A program made the translations under genes and the position numbers. From Thozetella sp. PMI_491 (lineage: Eukaryota > Ascomycota > Sordariomycetes > Chaetosphaeriales > Chaetosphaeriaceae), in assembly GCA_021432635.1 (NCBI GenBank), contig MU270019.1, positions 558,001-622,000 on the forward strand: a DNA stretch of 64,000 nucleotides, read 5' to 3'. Every line of letters starts with the position of its first letter. Positions within the stretch are counted from its first letter, which is position 1. Positions 11,484-22,503 of this stretch are shown piece by piece. The notes beneath the pieces are model-generated. The model searched no databases. It was not told where the DNA came from and saw only the letters and a program-made list of their open reading frames with translations.

Positions 11484-12063
11484 CCCTTACTGCAAAGCTG
11501 CCTCCCACGCATCGACATTCTTTGGCACGAGTGCTGTAGAATACTGCTTGGGTTGAGGATCTTCCTGCTGGTGCTGCTTCCTGAATTCCGCATTAGGGCG
11601 AGGCTCAGTGTCAACGCTATCAGTCTCGGATAATTCTACTGTCATTTTCGAAATCGTAAAACAAAATCCAGCCAACAAGGCAAACTCTGTTGGGCACCAA
11701 GTGACGAGGGCTCAAGCCAGCCAAGCGTATCAAATAAGTAAGGTAACTATCGAAGGCAAGATTCCTGATTTCTGCACTAGCGCTGACCTCCAGATTAATT
11801 AGCTGACTAAGTCCCGCCACCGGAAGAGTGGACCAGGTTGAGGGTCGGAACAAGGTCTTTACCTATATATCAGTAAACATGCGGTAGTTAGAGAGTTATG
11901 TAGTGCGAAGGCTCTCTACCGCCGTGTATGTTTAAGCCTATTTTATTTGAAAAGGGGTTATAGAGTAGCGCATTATCCTTGCCTCAAGTACCTTGTCGAA
12001 GCAACTCTCTACCGTTCTAATTCCAGACGAATATGCTGCGGCTGATGATTGGATTCATGCCAG
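11484..12063. other. Intergenic, includes in-frame ORF upstream of the HET gene
   Basis: About 580 bp. The minus-strand frame 11678-11487 (63 codons) is in register with the ankyrin-HET gene and ends one codon before its ATG. The rest shows nothing recognisable. Confidence 0.45.
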
Positions 12064-13620
12064 CTACTCTCTATGCTTTCTCACACGAGGCATGAGTGCC
12101 CAAAGGACAAACATGCCGCCAAATAGGCCGACCATAATTGGCTGAAGGACTATGACCCCGACTCTCGATGCTACTGCCCCGGTGAGGAAGGGGAATGCGG
12201 CTGAGCCTGCCTGACCAACTGTCGCGCTGAATCCTATACATCATGTTAACTAGCGTAATCTCAAGATGCTGAATGGAAAAGTTTACCGATGGAGGCAATG
12301 TGGAGGTCTTTTGGCAGAAGCTTGGTGAGAATGGAAACTCCCACGGGAAAGAAGGGGGCAATAATAAAGCCGAGGAGGCTGATAACGACAGCGTTTGCCA
12401 CGACGTTTGGCACAAACCAAAAGAGTAGCTGCATAGCAAGCCCTAAGACAATGTAAATCATGACCATTCGTCGCTCGCCAAACTTATGTGTCACATCGGC
12501 GAGGACGAATCGTCCCAGGGCTAATCCGGCCCAGAATCCAGATGCCACATATCCAACTTGGCTGGGAGAGCCATTCCGCACCGAGATGAGGAACTCAACA
12601 ACCCACCCTTGATTCAGCAGTTAGTAGATGTCTTATGAGCTACGGCAAACAGGGATATGAATTGACCGAAACAGTATCCGCTATAGGGGAGATTCATGAA
12701 AAACTTACCGCCAGCAGTAACTTCCACCCCGACGTAGAGGAAGAAAAACAAGCTCATTACCCAAACGGATCTTTGCGTAAGCGCGTCTTTAAGGCGCCGA
12801 CTTGCATCACTGGAAGAGACTTGTTCCGTGGGTTTAAACAAGCCGTCACGAAAGTTCCAGGCTAATAGCATCGTGTTCAGGGTAGCGGTCCCCAGCAGGA
12901 CAAGATAGAAGTAATACCAATGCGGCGTGTGTGATGCAAGCGCCGTGGCTGCGAGCGGACTGATAAGACCACCGACGCCGTATATTGAGTGAAGTATGCC
13001 GAGCCAGCGGTGGGCATTGTCTAGATTAGCGACATATGTGTTGGCTTGGGCGTCCATGAAGGCAATGCCGAGTCCAGAAAAGAAGTAAGAGCAGGCAAAA
13101 AGCGGGAACGGGGGCTTCCAGGCGTTCAGCGCATATGCGAGCATGATGACCAAGGCACTACCCGTGTACACGCCACCCATGCCGAAGCGAGCGGTAAGGT
13201 GAACGTTGGTGAAGGCGGCGACCGCGGAGCCGCAGAAGTTGGTGAGATAAACAAGAGCGACGAACAGTAGTCCAACGTCATATGAAGATCGAATATACGG
13301 GATTAAAGCACCAGTGGTAGCGTCTGAACAACCTGGTTAGCTTCGTACCCCGCTCGATAGAGCGTCCTTAAGCGTAGGTGCGTGATGAACTGAACGAAAG
13401 TTGGGGGCGTAAGAAAGAAGAGAAAAGTAAACTTGCCATTCATGCCAGCTAAGAGTACGCCAAAGTGGATGGCAAAAAGTTTCCCCTTAGAGAGCTTAGT
13501 GTCCGGCATAGAAGATACCCGTGCGCCCTCAGGCACCTCATGAGACTCGACGTGATCCTCGAGTTCCATGGATGTAAGTTGGGGCTGGGGCTGCTCTTGA
13601 GATATAATCTCCTGCTCCAT
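12064..13620 (-). CDS. MFS transporter (fucose-permease/Bsc6-like type)
   Basis: Four exons (13620-13437, 13323-12709, 12607-12287, 12233-12064), 429 residues. After splicing it reads as a polytopic membrane protein: FAIHFGVLLAGMNDATTG, ALIPYIRSSYDVG, NVHLTARFGMGGVYTG, a DAQANTYVANLDNAHRWLG stretch and AGLALGRFVLADVTHKFGER. Typical members have 11-12 membrane helices and export or import small molecules by facilitated or proton-coupled transport; the substrate is not readable. Intron 1 (13436-13324) has a GC donor (G|GCAAGT) with a CTAAC branch and TTCAG end. The other two are GT-AG. The start was set at the ATG before MEQEIISQEQ; an in-frame ATG at 13707 would add 29 residues. The protein is slightly shorter than usual for the family. 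Confidence 0.83.
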
Positions 13621-14727
13621 AATGGTATTAATTTGTCCGTAAGTCACGTTTCCGTAGTCTGCTAGCTGAGTATGATGTATGGCGCACAAAGTATAAACAT
13701 GATCCATCTGTGAAGCGAATTCGGAACCTCGGAGGTACTTGTTCCTGCCCGCAGCTACGAACCCCGCAGTATTACATAAATAACCTGTGTCATCCAAGTC
13801 GTAGTTATACCGTATTGCAAGTGTGTTGTTCTCATATGCACAAGCGTCCGTTGCCAAAATTGGTATTTCCATTGTTTATAATAATACATGTCTGGATAAT
13901 TACGATAAAGGTCGAGAAGTTGGCGTCATTACTGCTCTGGGATGCATTAAGCGGTGTGTTTGTTGTAGACGGCCCGCCTTTTTTATGCTGCTAGCATTGG
14001 TGGCAGCTGGATCGGATATGTTCAGAAAGAGGAACAGGCCATTCAAGCCTGAGCCGGAAGCTATCTCCGAAGATTAAAGACCGATCGAGTCATCCGCAGG
14101 GCGTGGGTGGCATGTTGATTCACGTGACTGTAAGCTTAATTAGCTACTGTTAGTGCCTTGGGTCACCCCGGATGTGTAGTGTGTGCGATGATGGGTACCG
14201 CTAGAGACTATGCTGGTCTACTTTGGCCCTTTTCGTGAACATACATATTGTGATACCGGCATGTCCCGATAATGAGACGAGACATGTGCGGGAGATGCTG
14301 AGAGACACTGTACTCGTACAGCTTCCTATCGCCAATAGAATTACTCCAACCAAGTCGGACAAGAGTGCCACTTCTGCTAGTTCGGAGTGTTCGGGGCTGA
14401 GAAGGGTAATCCTAATATGCTGGTGATAGCACAGCAAACATTTAACCCATTGTAGTCTACTTAATCATGCATCGTAGATATTTAGCCCATACCAAAAGAA
14501 ATTTCTAGTCTATCTGTTTTCGAAAAACAGAATTCTAACACTACGCGGTGTCGCCAAGCAAGTGGTAGGCTATGCTGCATTTTGTAGCAATTTCAGCCTC
14601 ACAGGTAGAATGAGGTGTCTAGATGTAAGCAACTGACCAAATGCATGCATCGCAACAGTCGCTCAGCCCAGACTCAGCCCCAGACCCGCTGTGGCCGCCG
14701 CTGATTCTGCCTACTCATCAGATCAAA
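13621..14727. other. Intergenic between divergent MFS and phosphatase-like genes
   Basis: About 1.1 kb separating two divergently transcribed genes. It contains an upstream in-frame ATG (14641) for the following gene. No other feature was recognised. Confidence 0.45.
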
Positions 14728-15742
14728 ATGGGGACCTTCGCCAATCTGCAGGTGCTCCAAAGTCCTTCGCTTCCATCCGATTATCCAATTTCCACCAACT
14801 TTGCGATGGCGAGAACCCCTTGCGACTCGCCCAAATGGGCTTTCACTCGACCAGACCCCCTCGGGTCTCGCAGTCAGTACTTTAGAGCCGACCTGCGTCA
14901 AATTGCTGGCTTGCAGCCAGATTTGAACCTACCATGGGAGGACAACATGTATTTGGCCTATCCATCTCCTGAAGCGCCCGATTGGTCTACATTTATAGCA
15001 CACGTCAAGCAGCTTAACGCAGAGGCAGACGTGAACACGCAATACAAAATCTTATATATTATGCGGCGGGCTCACAGTACGTGCTCAATGTGACGGGTCA
15101 GTGACTGAGAAGTGACAGTCAAGTGAGATGTACTAACCCTCACGGCGTATGTAAGAGACAAAGGAATCTGTTGACCCCGGCCTCGACGAGCTGGGAATAA
15201 AGCAAAGCGCTCGGCTAGCGGCAAAATTCGAGAGGGCGATGCAGACTGCTGGCCTCCCATCGCCGGAAGTGATCGTGACGTCCCCACTGGCCCGTGCCCT
15301 GGAGACTACACAACTTGGCATCGCACCTCTGTTTCCTTCCATCCGCCCTCGAGTTCTTGAAGGCTTACGCGAGGGAATGACGGGCAATGGGAAGAACGAG
15401 CGGCACAGTAAAGCATGGATCGAACAAAACTTTGCAGGGTTTGACGCGGAAACTGTGTCAAAAGATGATCATATTACGGCCACATACGGCGATGCCGATT
15501 CCCAGGAGCCATATGAGACCATCTGGCAGCGGGTGCAAGATGCACTAGGGGACGTTTTCGAAACTTCTTCAGACGCACTGGTCGTGCTGCTGATGGCACA
15601 CTGCCATGTCGAGCAGACGATCCAGCGAGAGATTACCGGGTGGGACTTGCCTGAGGCAGAGCGGAAGGAAACCGTAGAGTTTTTCGTGGGGGAGGCAGAG
15701 GGATATGCAATGATCGTGAAAGGGGTCAGGGGATGTGACTGA
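14728..15742 (+). CDS. Histidine-phosphatase-like protein with altered RHG motif
   Basis: Two exons (14728-15076, 15156-15742), 311 residues (340 if the ATG at 14641 is used). The intron has GTACGT, a TACTAAC branch site and GTAAG. The N-terminus resembles fungal phosphoglycerate-mutase-like proteins (PDWSTFIAHVKQLNAEAD, then YKILY). The rest keeps DPGLDELG, VTSPLARALETT, LREGM, RHSKAWIEQNF and the second catalytic His region LLMAHCHVE. The expected RHG phospho-acceptor motif reads Arg113-Arg114-Ala115, so the histidine that carries the phosphate is missing, and about 25-30 residues usual after RHG are absent. By family knowledge this should abolish classical phosphatase chemistry. It may be a pseudoenzyme or a decaying gene; an alternative splice that restores the motif was not found. 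Confidence 0.72.
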
Positions 15743-16342
15743 TTTGGAGAGCATTAGAGATTATAGGCTCTATCCGTTACTCCTTCACCATATGGAATAT
15801 CCTACTGCCTCATGGATCTAATACCTTGCATTGCACATTGATATGCCGAAGGACAATTCTTCTATATGAATAAGGCACCAGTCAAAGGCCGAGGCGTGTA
15901 GGAGTAGTTAGAGGTAGGCGGCCAGTCCTCATCACTTTAGATTACGTCAGCTGAATGGGTCGTTGGAAGCTTGACTTAAATCCTTCTTCCTGGGTCCTTC
16001 CAAAGTAACAGGAGTATTTTCTCTTGCTCGCCATAAAAACCACTGTTCTATAGCAATCGTTGGCTATATAGACGATTCTCGGCGGAGCATTTGGGGGCCG
16101 AGGTGGTACTGTGAACTGCCTGAGTGGAGTCACTAATTGGGAGGAGGAGTTGAGTTGCCTCACCCGGCCGATCCCGCGCCACCTTGCTGATCCATAGGCT
16201 CCCTCCATCAGCTTTCCATTCTACCCGCAGGGCTGCGCAGTACCCCGGCCAGCCTAGAGCCCCACGTACCAATAGCGTGCACAAATAGGAAGCGGATATA
16301 TTTCTCGCCATTCTCTCCGATCACCTAAACACCTCCATCGCC
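15743..16342. other. Intergenic, nothing recognised
   Basis: 600 bp with short open frames only; promoter region of the following gene. Confidence 0.5.
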
Positions 16343-18178
16343 ATGGCGGAAGCGCTCGCCGTGGTAGGGGGCCTGGCCGCTGGTTTGCAGCTTGTGCAAC
16401 AGGCTGCACAGGCCCTGCTCGGAACGATCAAGCTGCTCAAGGATCTCCAAGAGGTCCCCGATCGCCTTGCAATCCTGCTGGACGACGTTGACTCGTCCAT
16501 TTCTCGCCTGTGCTGCATATGCGATGCTAGCTCCAAGACGTTTCATTCTCTCCAGATGGACCTCATATCTCGGTCGGCCAACGCACTCTATCCCGCGCTG
16601 CAAGACATACACGATATGCTGAACCCGCTAGTTGGCAGCCCTCGAGCTCGCGGATGGCCGGTTCGCCGTTTGTGGAAAGCGCTCGTGTCACTGAAAATTG
16701 AACAAGAGATGTCCGCAAAGCTACAGAGACTTAATAGGCTCAACCTAGATCTTATTAGAGAGCTAGGTATGGTTGGTCTGGAGGTGCAGGTGGCCTCGCA
16801 GGGACTCATCCTGGCGGCCAACGCTGCCTCGAGCCAAGGTTTTGCCGATATACGGACTCAAATGGACGATTTACGATCCAACTTCCAAAACCTGAGCTTT
16901 GCGGTTCGTCGGGCGCACGCGGTGTCGGGCGAAGAGGGAGACAGGCTCTCAGAGTATCTCAATACAGGGTTCCAAGACCCTTATCCACGAATCGGCGGCG
17001 CAAGTTATGGAATCAGAGGCCGGCCGATCAGCATTTCAGGCTCAACCGAGTATTCCCACGACGCTAGCGGGGGAGTTCCAGAAGAAAGGCTCTCGAAAGA
17101 ACGCGCAGAGCAGATGCGTTCCTATCTCTTTCGGCGCCCCGAGGCGGCAGCACCTACCCTTGGACTCAGAATCATGTTGGACACGCAACCTCCGAACGCG
17201 ACCCTTGAATTTCTCTTGTACAGTATCCGGACATTCTATACTCCGGGTAACTTTGATACAGCACCCCTGCTGAGAAAATCCGAGTTCTGGAAGGATACCA
17301 ATTTAGCAGTCTATTTGATGAAAGTCTCAAAAAGCGCTCAACGAGGCACGAGTCAAAGTGAGGCTCGGGGACTGGCGATTCTCCGGAAGTCCACGGCCAC
17401 CGCGCACGCAGTCTTGGACCAGAGCACATCGACCATCATCATCGAGCTCCTCAGCACACTGTCGCCTGTCAATACTAGCGCCTGCCTCTACGTGCGAGAA
17501 GGCCTCCTCCGTTATCTAAGTGAACTGGCAAGAGAGCAGCTCCCGCGCGAGCACCCAATCGCCCTCGTCATCAACCGACTCAAGGACGACAACGGTGATA
17601 AAGACGTCACCCTTAGAGCACTACGGTTCGTTGCCGAGCGCCTGGCAGCCACGCTCGGGCCTGTCCACGAGCTCACGCTCCTCGCGTACAAACGGCTCTG
17701 CGCCTTGCTCCGCCGCGGGGGCGAGCTGACCGAGGCGATAGCCGTGTGCGAAGACGAGCTCAGAGCAATCCGAGCCAACCTAGGCGCTTCCTCCCTGCAG
17801 GAACGTACGATGGCCCGCGCGCTCGAGCACATCTACATCGAGCAGTGCGACTGGCCAGCCGCACTGAGCGTGTGTTTCGAGATCGTGGGGCAGCGGATAG
17901 ACGCGTCCGCGCCGCCGAATCCGGATCCACGTTTCCATGACTCCTGTGCTGTGTACACAATGGAAGATATCGCCAAGATTTGCGAGTGCGCAGGCAACGT
18001 GGAGCAGGCGATCGCTTGGCTTAAGCAGGCACGTATCAGCGGCGGCATGGCCTTTGGGCCATCGGGTGATCTAGCCCACGTGCAGGACAAGCTGAATGAA
18101 CTGCTCAGACTCTCGGGAAACGAAGAAGATATTGCAATGTGGAGCGGTCTGTCGCATATGACTGGTGAAGCAGCCTGA
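16343..18178 (+). CDS. STAND-type N-terminal domain protein with TPR-like C-terminus, no NTPase core
   Basis: Single exon, 611 residues. The first 150-200 residues are helical and begin AEALAVVGGLAAGLQLVQQA, then LLKDLQEVPDRLAILLDDV. From memory this matches the fungal NLR/STAND N-terminal domains (SesA/Helo-like group) linked to regulated cell death. A Ser/Gly-rich linker (about 215-255) follows. The last 200 residues carry helical repeats resembling tetratricopeptides (AYKRLCALLRRGGELTEAI, ALEHIYIEQCDWPAALSV, IAKICECAGNVEQAIAWL). I see no Walker A (GxxxxGKS/T) motif, so the NACHT or NB-ARC motor of a full NLR is absent. It lies near the ankyrin-HET gene. The role is inferred as a signalling or decoy component; the domain assignment needs a profile search. 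Confidence 0.7.
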   Translation: MAEALAVVGGLAAGLQLVQQAAQALLGTIKLLKDLQEVPDRLAILLDDVDSSISRLCCICDASSKTFHSLQMDLISRSANALYPALQDIHDMLNPLVGSPRARGWPVRRLWKALVSLKIEQEMSAKLQRLNRLNLDLIRELGMVGLEVQVASQGLILAANAASSQGFADIRTQMDDLRSNFQNLSFAVRRAHAVSGEEGDRLSEYLNTGFQDPYPRIGGASYGIRGRPISISGSTEYSHDASGGVPEERLSKERAEQMRSYLFRRPEAAAPTLGLRIMLDTQPPNATLEFLLYSIRTFYTPGNFDTAPLLRKSEFWKDTNLAVYLMKVSKSAQRGTSQSEARGLAILRKSTATAHAVLDQSTSTIIIELLSTLSPVNTSACLYVREGLLRYLSELAREQLPREHPIALVINRLKDDNGDKDVTLRALRFVAERLAATLGPVHELTLLAYKRLCALLRRGGELTEAIAVCEDELRAIRANLGASSLQERTMARALEHIYIEQCDWPAALSVCFEIVGQRIDASAPPNPDPRFHDSCAVYTMEDIAKICECAGNVEQAIAWLKQARISGGMAFGPSGDLAHVQDKLNELLRLSGNEEDIAMWSGLSHMTGEAA

Positions 18179-18603
18179 ATGAACCTGGCGCATTGTAGAG
18201 GGTCATGTAAGGTGGTTCCGCATCGCTGGACACCCCAGTTATAACTTGGGGGATGAACTTAGCAGACGTGTGCCTTCCCGCTTTTCGTTCCTCCAAGGTG
18301 AGTTGACCTTATACTCCTCATATTCGGATTCTAATCCCATATGCTAGTGCCCGTTTCACGTCAGTCCAGAGACCTCCACTGCCAACGCCCACTGCCCGAT
18401 CGCTAACAACGGCTGGCAATGGCCGTTAAGCGATCTGCGCTAACCCGGTGGTATTGGATGTATTTTGTGGATCCTCTAAGGCAGCAGGCCCACTTCTCTA
18501 CTTGCATTCCTGCCACTTGTGCCGCATAAAAAGGAGCGGAAACCGCGTTTCTACTCCACGCCTTCCTTGCGCATGCCTGTTACCGTTTTTGCGTGATTAC
18601 AAC
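18179..18603. other. Intergenic with TATA-like element before the F-box gene
   Basis: 425 bp. ATAAAAAG at 18526-18533 lies about 70 bp upstream of the F-box ATG and fits a TATA element. Nothing else was seen. Confidence 0.4.
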
Positions 18604-19923
18604 ATGCGTCACTTTATCGATCTTCCTCAGGAGCTCTTTGAAGCTGTCACTGGGAATCTAGGGCTTGCTGATCGACTGCGGCTCAGCAGCATCAACTCCC
18701 AATATCGAAGTTGGCTGGCCCCTACCCTATTCGACTCGATTCGCATCACTAGCGATAATCGGATATGCAGCTCAGCCCTACTAGCCGTAAGGAAATATGG
18801 AAAATACACCACCAGCTTGGAATTTATCGGGAGTGTATCCTCGGGAGACGAAGACAAGAACCTAGCTACACCGGTCCTATCCTCGGCCGCCGCAGAGCTC
18901 CTGGGAGGGAAGCACACGCCCCGTCTTCGTACCGTCAAGGTCAAATTTGACTTCGATTTTGCAAATGGCGACATGTGGGACGAGAACGAACATGGTTCTT
19001 GTGAGGGCTACGATATCAACGCGTTTGAGGTACTCGAGAGCCCCGATTACGTCGCGTCGCAGGAGCCAAAGCGAGAATGGCGAGCCTTGATGACAGAGAC
19101 CTGGGCCGCACTGGCTGCCAACCAACCCATTAAAGAGCTCATTGTTGAGGAATTCGTTCCAAAGTCGACCACGGCTTTTGGTACTGTCGAGTTTCACCAA
19201 TTCTTAAGCCGGCTCGAATCTATGGAAATCTCTATCCTCGGTCTTGACAATGGAGTTGGATGGGAGATTAACACTATGGAAGGGTATCTTGACTTTCTCT
19301 CCGGTCTTTGGGAGGTGTTTTTTCAGCATACGACCAACCTGAAGCATCTGTTCCTAAAGTCAGCTCCCAGCTCGCCTCTTGGCCTGACAGGTTATCACCA
19401 CGGGCCTCTTCCGCTCCGACCCGAAGACATGCCAGTGCTGGAAAGTCTCAGACTGCAGAACTGCTTCATGGGACCAGAGCTTGTCTCGTTTATTAGTAAA
19501 CATGCAGCGGTGCTGAAGAGCCTTGAACTGAAGGATTGTTTCTGCAGCATCGGTTACCCTGCAGACGACAGCGCCATTCCATGGGGCGAGTTCTTCAAAA
19601 CTATCCGCGATGCGAAGCCCGGTATTTCTAGACTAGTTGTGGACTGTGGAAAAGTGCCTCTCACAAAAGAAGAAGAGTATTCCGATTGCGACCCAAACAC
19701 TGAGAACGAACCCGACGAGATCTTGGAGATCCGCCGCGCGCTTGCCACGGACGCCAATCGCAAGCTATTTGGATACGCGTCTCTGGATGATAAGTACGGC
19801 ATGGTCTTCAGACAATCGGAGCAAAATGTGACGTCTTTCAACGAAGGCGATGATCAAAAGGCGTATGATAGACTTATGACGCTTGTAGACAATAACGCAA
19901 GAGGGCTAGAGAATTCTGCTTAG
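18604..19923 (+). CDS. F-box protein
   Basis: Single exon, 439 residues from the ATG at 18604. The N-terminus is an F-box: HFIDLPQELFEAVTGNL, then LADRLRLSSINSQYRSWLAP. The body has leucine-rich segments with short repeats (LESMEISILGLDN, LESLRLQNCFMGPEL, LKSLELKDCF) typical of fungal F-box proteins that present substrates to an SCF ubiquitin ligase through Skp1. The open frame continues upstream to 18448 without a better start. The substrate is unknown. Confidence 0.82.
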   Translation: MRHFIDLPQELFEAVTGNLGLADRLRLSSINSQYRSWLAPTLFDSIRITSDNRICSSALLAVRKYGKYTTSLEFIGSVSSGDEDKNLATPVLSSAAAELLGGKHTPRLRTVKVKFDFDFANGDMWDENEHGSCEGYDINAFEVLESPDYVASQEPKREWRALMTETWAALAANQPIKELIVEEFVPKSTTAFGTVEFHQFLSRLESMEISILGLDNGVGWEINTMEGYLDFLSGLWEVFFQHTTNLKHLFLKSAPSSPLGLTGYHHGPLPLRPEDMPVLESLRLQNCFMGPELVSFISKHAAVLKSLELKDCFCSIGYPADDSAIPWGEFFKTIRDAKPGISRLVVDCGKVPLTKEEEYSDCDPNTENEPDEILEIRRALATDANRKLFGYASLDDKYGMVFRQSEQNVTSFNEGDDQKAYDRLMTLVDNNARGLENSA

Positions 19924-20636
19924 AGTAACTTTGTTCAAAGTCGGAAGCCTGGACATCTATTCTTACCCCCTTCTATCTTCGAACGTTAGTGCAACCTCTC
20001 CAAACTGTGATATAACCGACATGTAATTACTCTCCGTGATTTCTTTCCTTCACGCAAGGTGCATACCCTTGGTATCAGGGTAGTCTCGGGTGGAGGCTAT
20101 AGAAAGCCAATGTCGGAGATGGGTCGTGGTAGCTACAGAACTTTCAATACCTCCTTGCCGCCGCACAAAAACCCACAGAGCACCATTTCGCCTTGACAGA
20201 GAATTGTAGTTCTGTCAACACAACATATCCACCGATAGAAAACGCCCAAGACCTGTAGCTGTTACCTTGTATTTGTGAATGCCTACCACTGGACTCATTT
20301 CACCCCTACAATCATCTTGCGGCCCATGGAGATGCTTCCTGATCAATGGTGCTGATCTTCACGGGCCCCTAGCAGGCATTTGACAACAAGGCAGTATAGA
20401 AGGGAAACAGTTCTTTCTTTAGCTTCAGTAGAAACTTCCACGCTTAGTTACCTATACATTTTCCATGCACTATACACTAACAGCCCCAACTACACTAACG
20501 GCATTGCAAATTTAATATGAGAAATTGAACGGATCCGAAATCCCGTACGACAGGCGAGTCGGCGGCAGCAAAAGGGCAGAGCTTGCATCAGTGGTAGTGG
20601 GTGCGAGTTGTGACTGGCATATCTTGCATGGTACAC
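19924..20636. other. Intergenic between convergent F-box and BVMO genes
   Basis: About 710 bp of shared 3' flank. No open frame over 60 codons and no recognisable element. Confidence 0.5.
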
Positions 20637-22503
20637 TCATAGGCCATACCTTTTAGCTGCGGCCCTGATACTCAGTACAATCTTGGCCATATCTCCTACC
20701 AGTTGTCGAGTACCCCTTGGCCATTTAAGATGCATTGACATCAAAACCCCAGTGATGAAGAGCATGAGCTTAATGTTGAGCCATCTCGAGGCCCTCTTCC
20801 TTGTCGGTCCCTATTGATGTTAATGCTAGATGACAATGCGCATTGTTTCGACTTACTCTAAACTGCCAGTCACCCCAAGTAGGAAAGAGGCTGCGATACC
20901 AGTATTGATGCTGCCGGAAAGGATATATACTGGCATTCCATGCTCTACTAATCTTGGAAATGTCTTTAAGATACCAGCTGTTGCAGCCAGAAGCCCATAC
21001 TGTGTTGGCTAATGCAGCCTGTAGAGTCGTTACATACTGCTGTTCGGCTTTTCTTTTGATCTCCACAATGGTCCCCTTCCCGTCAAGTACCGGTTTAATG
21101 ATTCGTAAGGCATAGTTGATAGAGTTTTCTATCGCCATTACTGCCGAAGTGTGACCAGTGGTTGCGTTTGGGCCTGTAGCCGTGTTAATTAACTGTAGCA
21201 CGCGGTCTATAGCTTGGCGAAACTTGCCCAGGAGCATGAAGAAGTTGGGAAAGTCGCTCAAGACAGAACAGTTGTACGCTTCAGGGCCACCAAATGAGTC
21301 CCAGTGTTCTGTCACTGTCTTCCCTCCCCGTCCAATGACCTCCATCCCTCCAAGAAAATGGTTGGTGACAAAACCGTTGGCGCAGATGATGATGTCTGCT
21401 TCTGTTATAGATCCATCCTTCTTTCGCACGCCCCCAGGGACAACCTCCACAGCTAACTCATCCGTGAGTGTGATGTTAGGCCGATGAAGACACTCGAGGT
21501 AACCCGTATCAAAAACGCGCCTCTTGCACCCCAGCTCATATTCCGGTATCAGGATGCTGTGATATCTTTCTGGTGCCTTGCTCTTCATATAGGCGGCAAT
21601 ATCCTTTTCGCGCCACTTACGGAACTTGACCCCAGCATCTGTCTGCGGAAAGGCGGCAAACTCCCATTCAGCGGAAACAAATACCACGAATCTCTGTAGC
21701 TGTGCCGCTCCAGGGACATAACGCAGCATGAGACGCATGATGCGCTTCGAGGTTTCGTCGATCGTCGGCTGCACCCACTGCCTAGAACGTGCGAATTGGG
21801 TCAGGTGCTTTGTCTCGCCGGCAATGGCGGGTACAATTTGAGTCGCTGTACAACCATTGCCGAAGATGACGACCCGCTTGTCTCTCAGATCAACATCCGC
21901 CGGCCATCTGGCCGAGTGATATATCGGGCCTTGGAATGTGTCCTCGCCCGGTATATCGATCTTGGCGGGCTCAACCAAGACCCCAGTTCCGGAGAAGAGG
22001 AATTGCGATTCATGAATTGAGACGATGTCGGATTCCAGATTGCGAATATGCAGTCGCCACCTGCTCTTCTCCTCAAGCCACACGCATTTTTCAACATTGA
22101 CTCGAAACCTCATCCTAGGTAGTAGGCCATATTTGTTAGCTACCGCGTAGAGATAGTCCCAGAGCTCAACATGGCCGGGCAAGGCCCGTGTCCATTCCGG
22201 GTTAGTTTCGAATGAGAAAGAGTACAGCGCGCTGGGGATGTCACAAGCGGCTCCTAGTAGCACCGTGTGTGAGAGAACGTATGAGTTTCGAGGAGTGGAG
22301 TTACTCGACGTACCTGGGTATTTGTTGGCATTCCACGTCCCTCCCAGACGAGATTCCCGTTCAAACAAAACAATATCGTCAATTCCATACCACCTTTTCA
22401 GCGTTGCGCCGAGACCGATGCCGGAAAAGCCAGTGCCGATACATGCAAACCGACTATAACTGATTTGGCCGCACCCGGCCTCGTCTTCTGTCATTATGTC
22501 CAT
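20637..22503 (-). CDS. FAD-dependent Baeyer-Villiger monooxygenase
   Basis: Four exons (22503-22314, 22253-21228, 21173-20857, 20810-20637), 568 residues. FAD site GTGFSG (23-28), Baeyer-Villiger signature FxGxxxHxxxW (residues 170-180, FQGPIYHSARW) and NADPH site GNGCTA (about 195-200). Splicing restores YPGAACDIPSALYSFSF and LLGPNATTGHTSAV, both family hallmarks. Intron 1 (60 nt) and intron 2 (54 nt) are multiples of three without in-frame stops, so unspliced reading stays open. Intron 2 has a GC donor. Intron 3 is 46 nt; without it the frame ends about 30 residues later near 20770, with it a 57-residue basic/hydrophobic tail is gained. The enzyme inserts oxygen next to a carbonyl, giving an ester or lactone. 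An esterase and an alcohol oxidase follow, which fits ketone or alkane breakdown. The ATG at 22563 is a possible earlier start. Confidence 0.88.
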
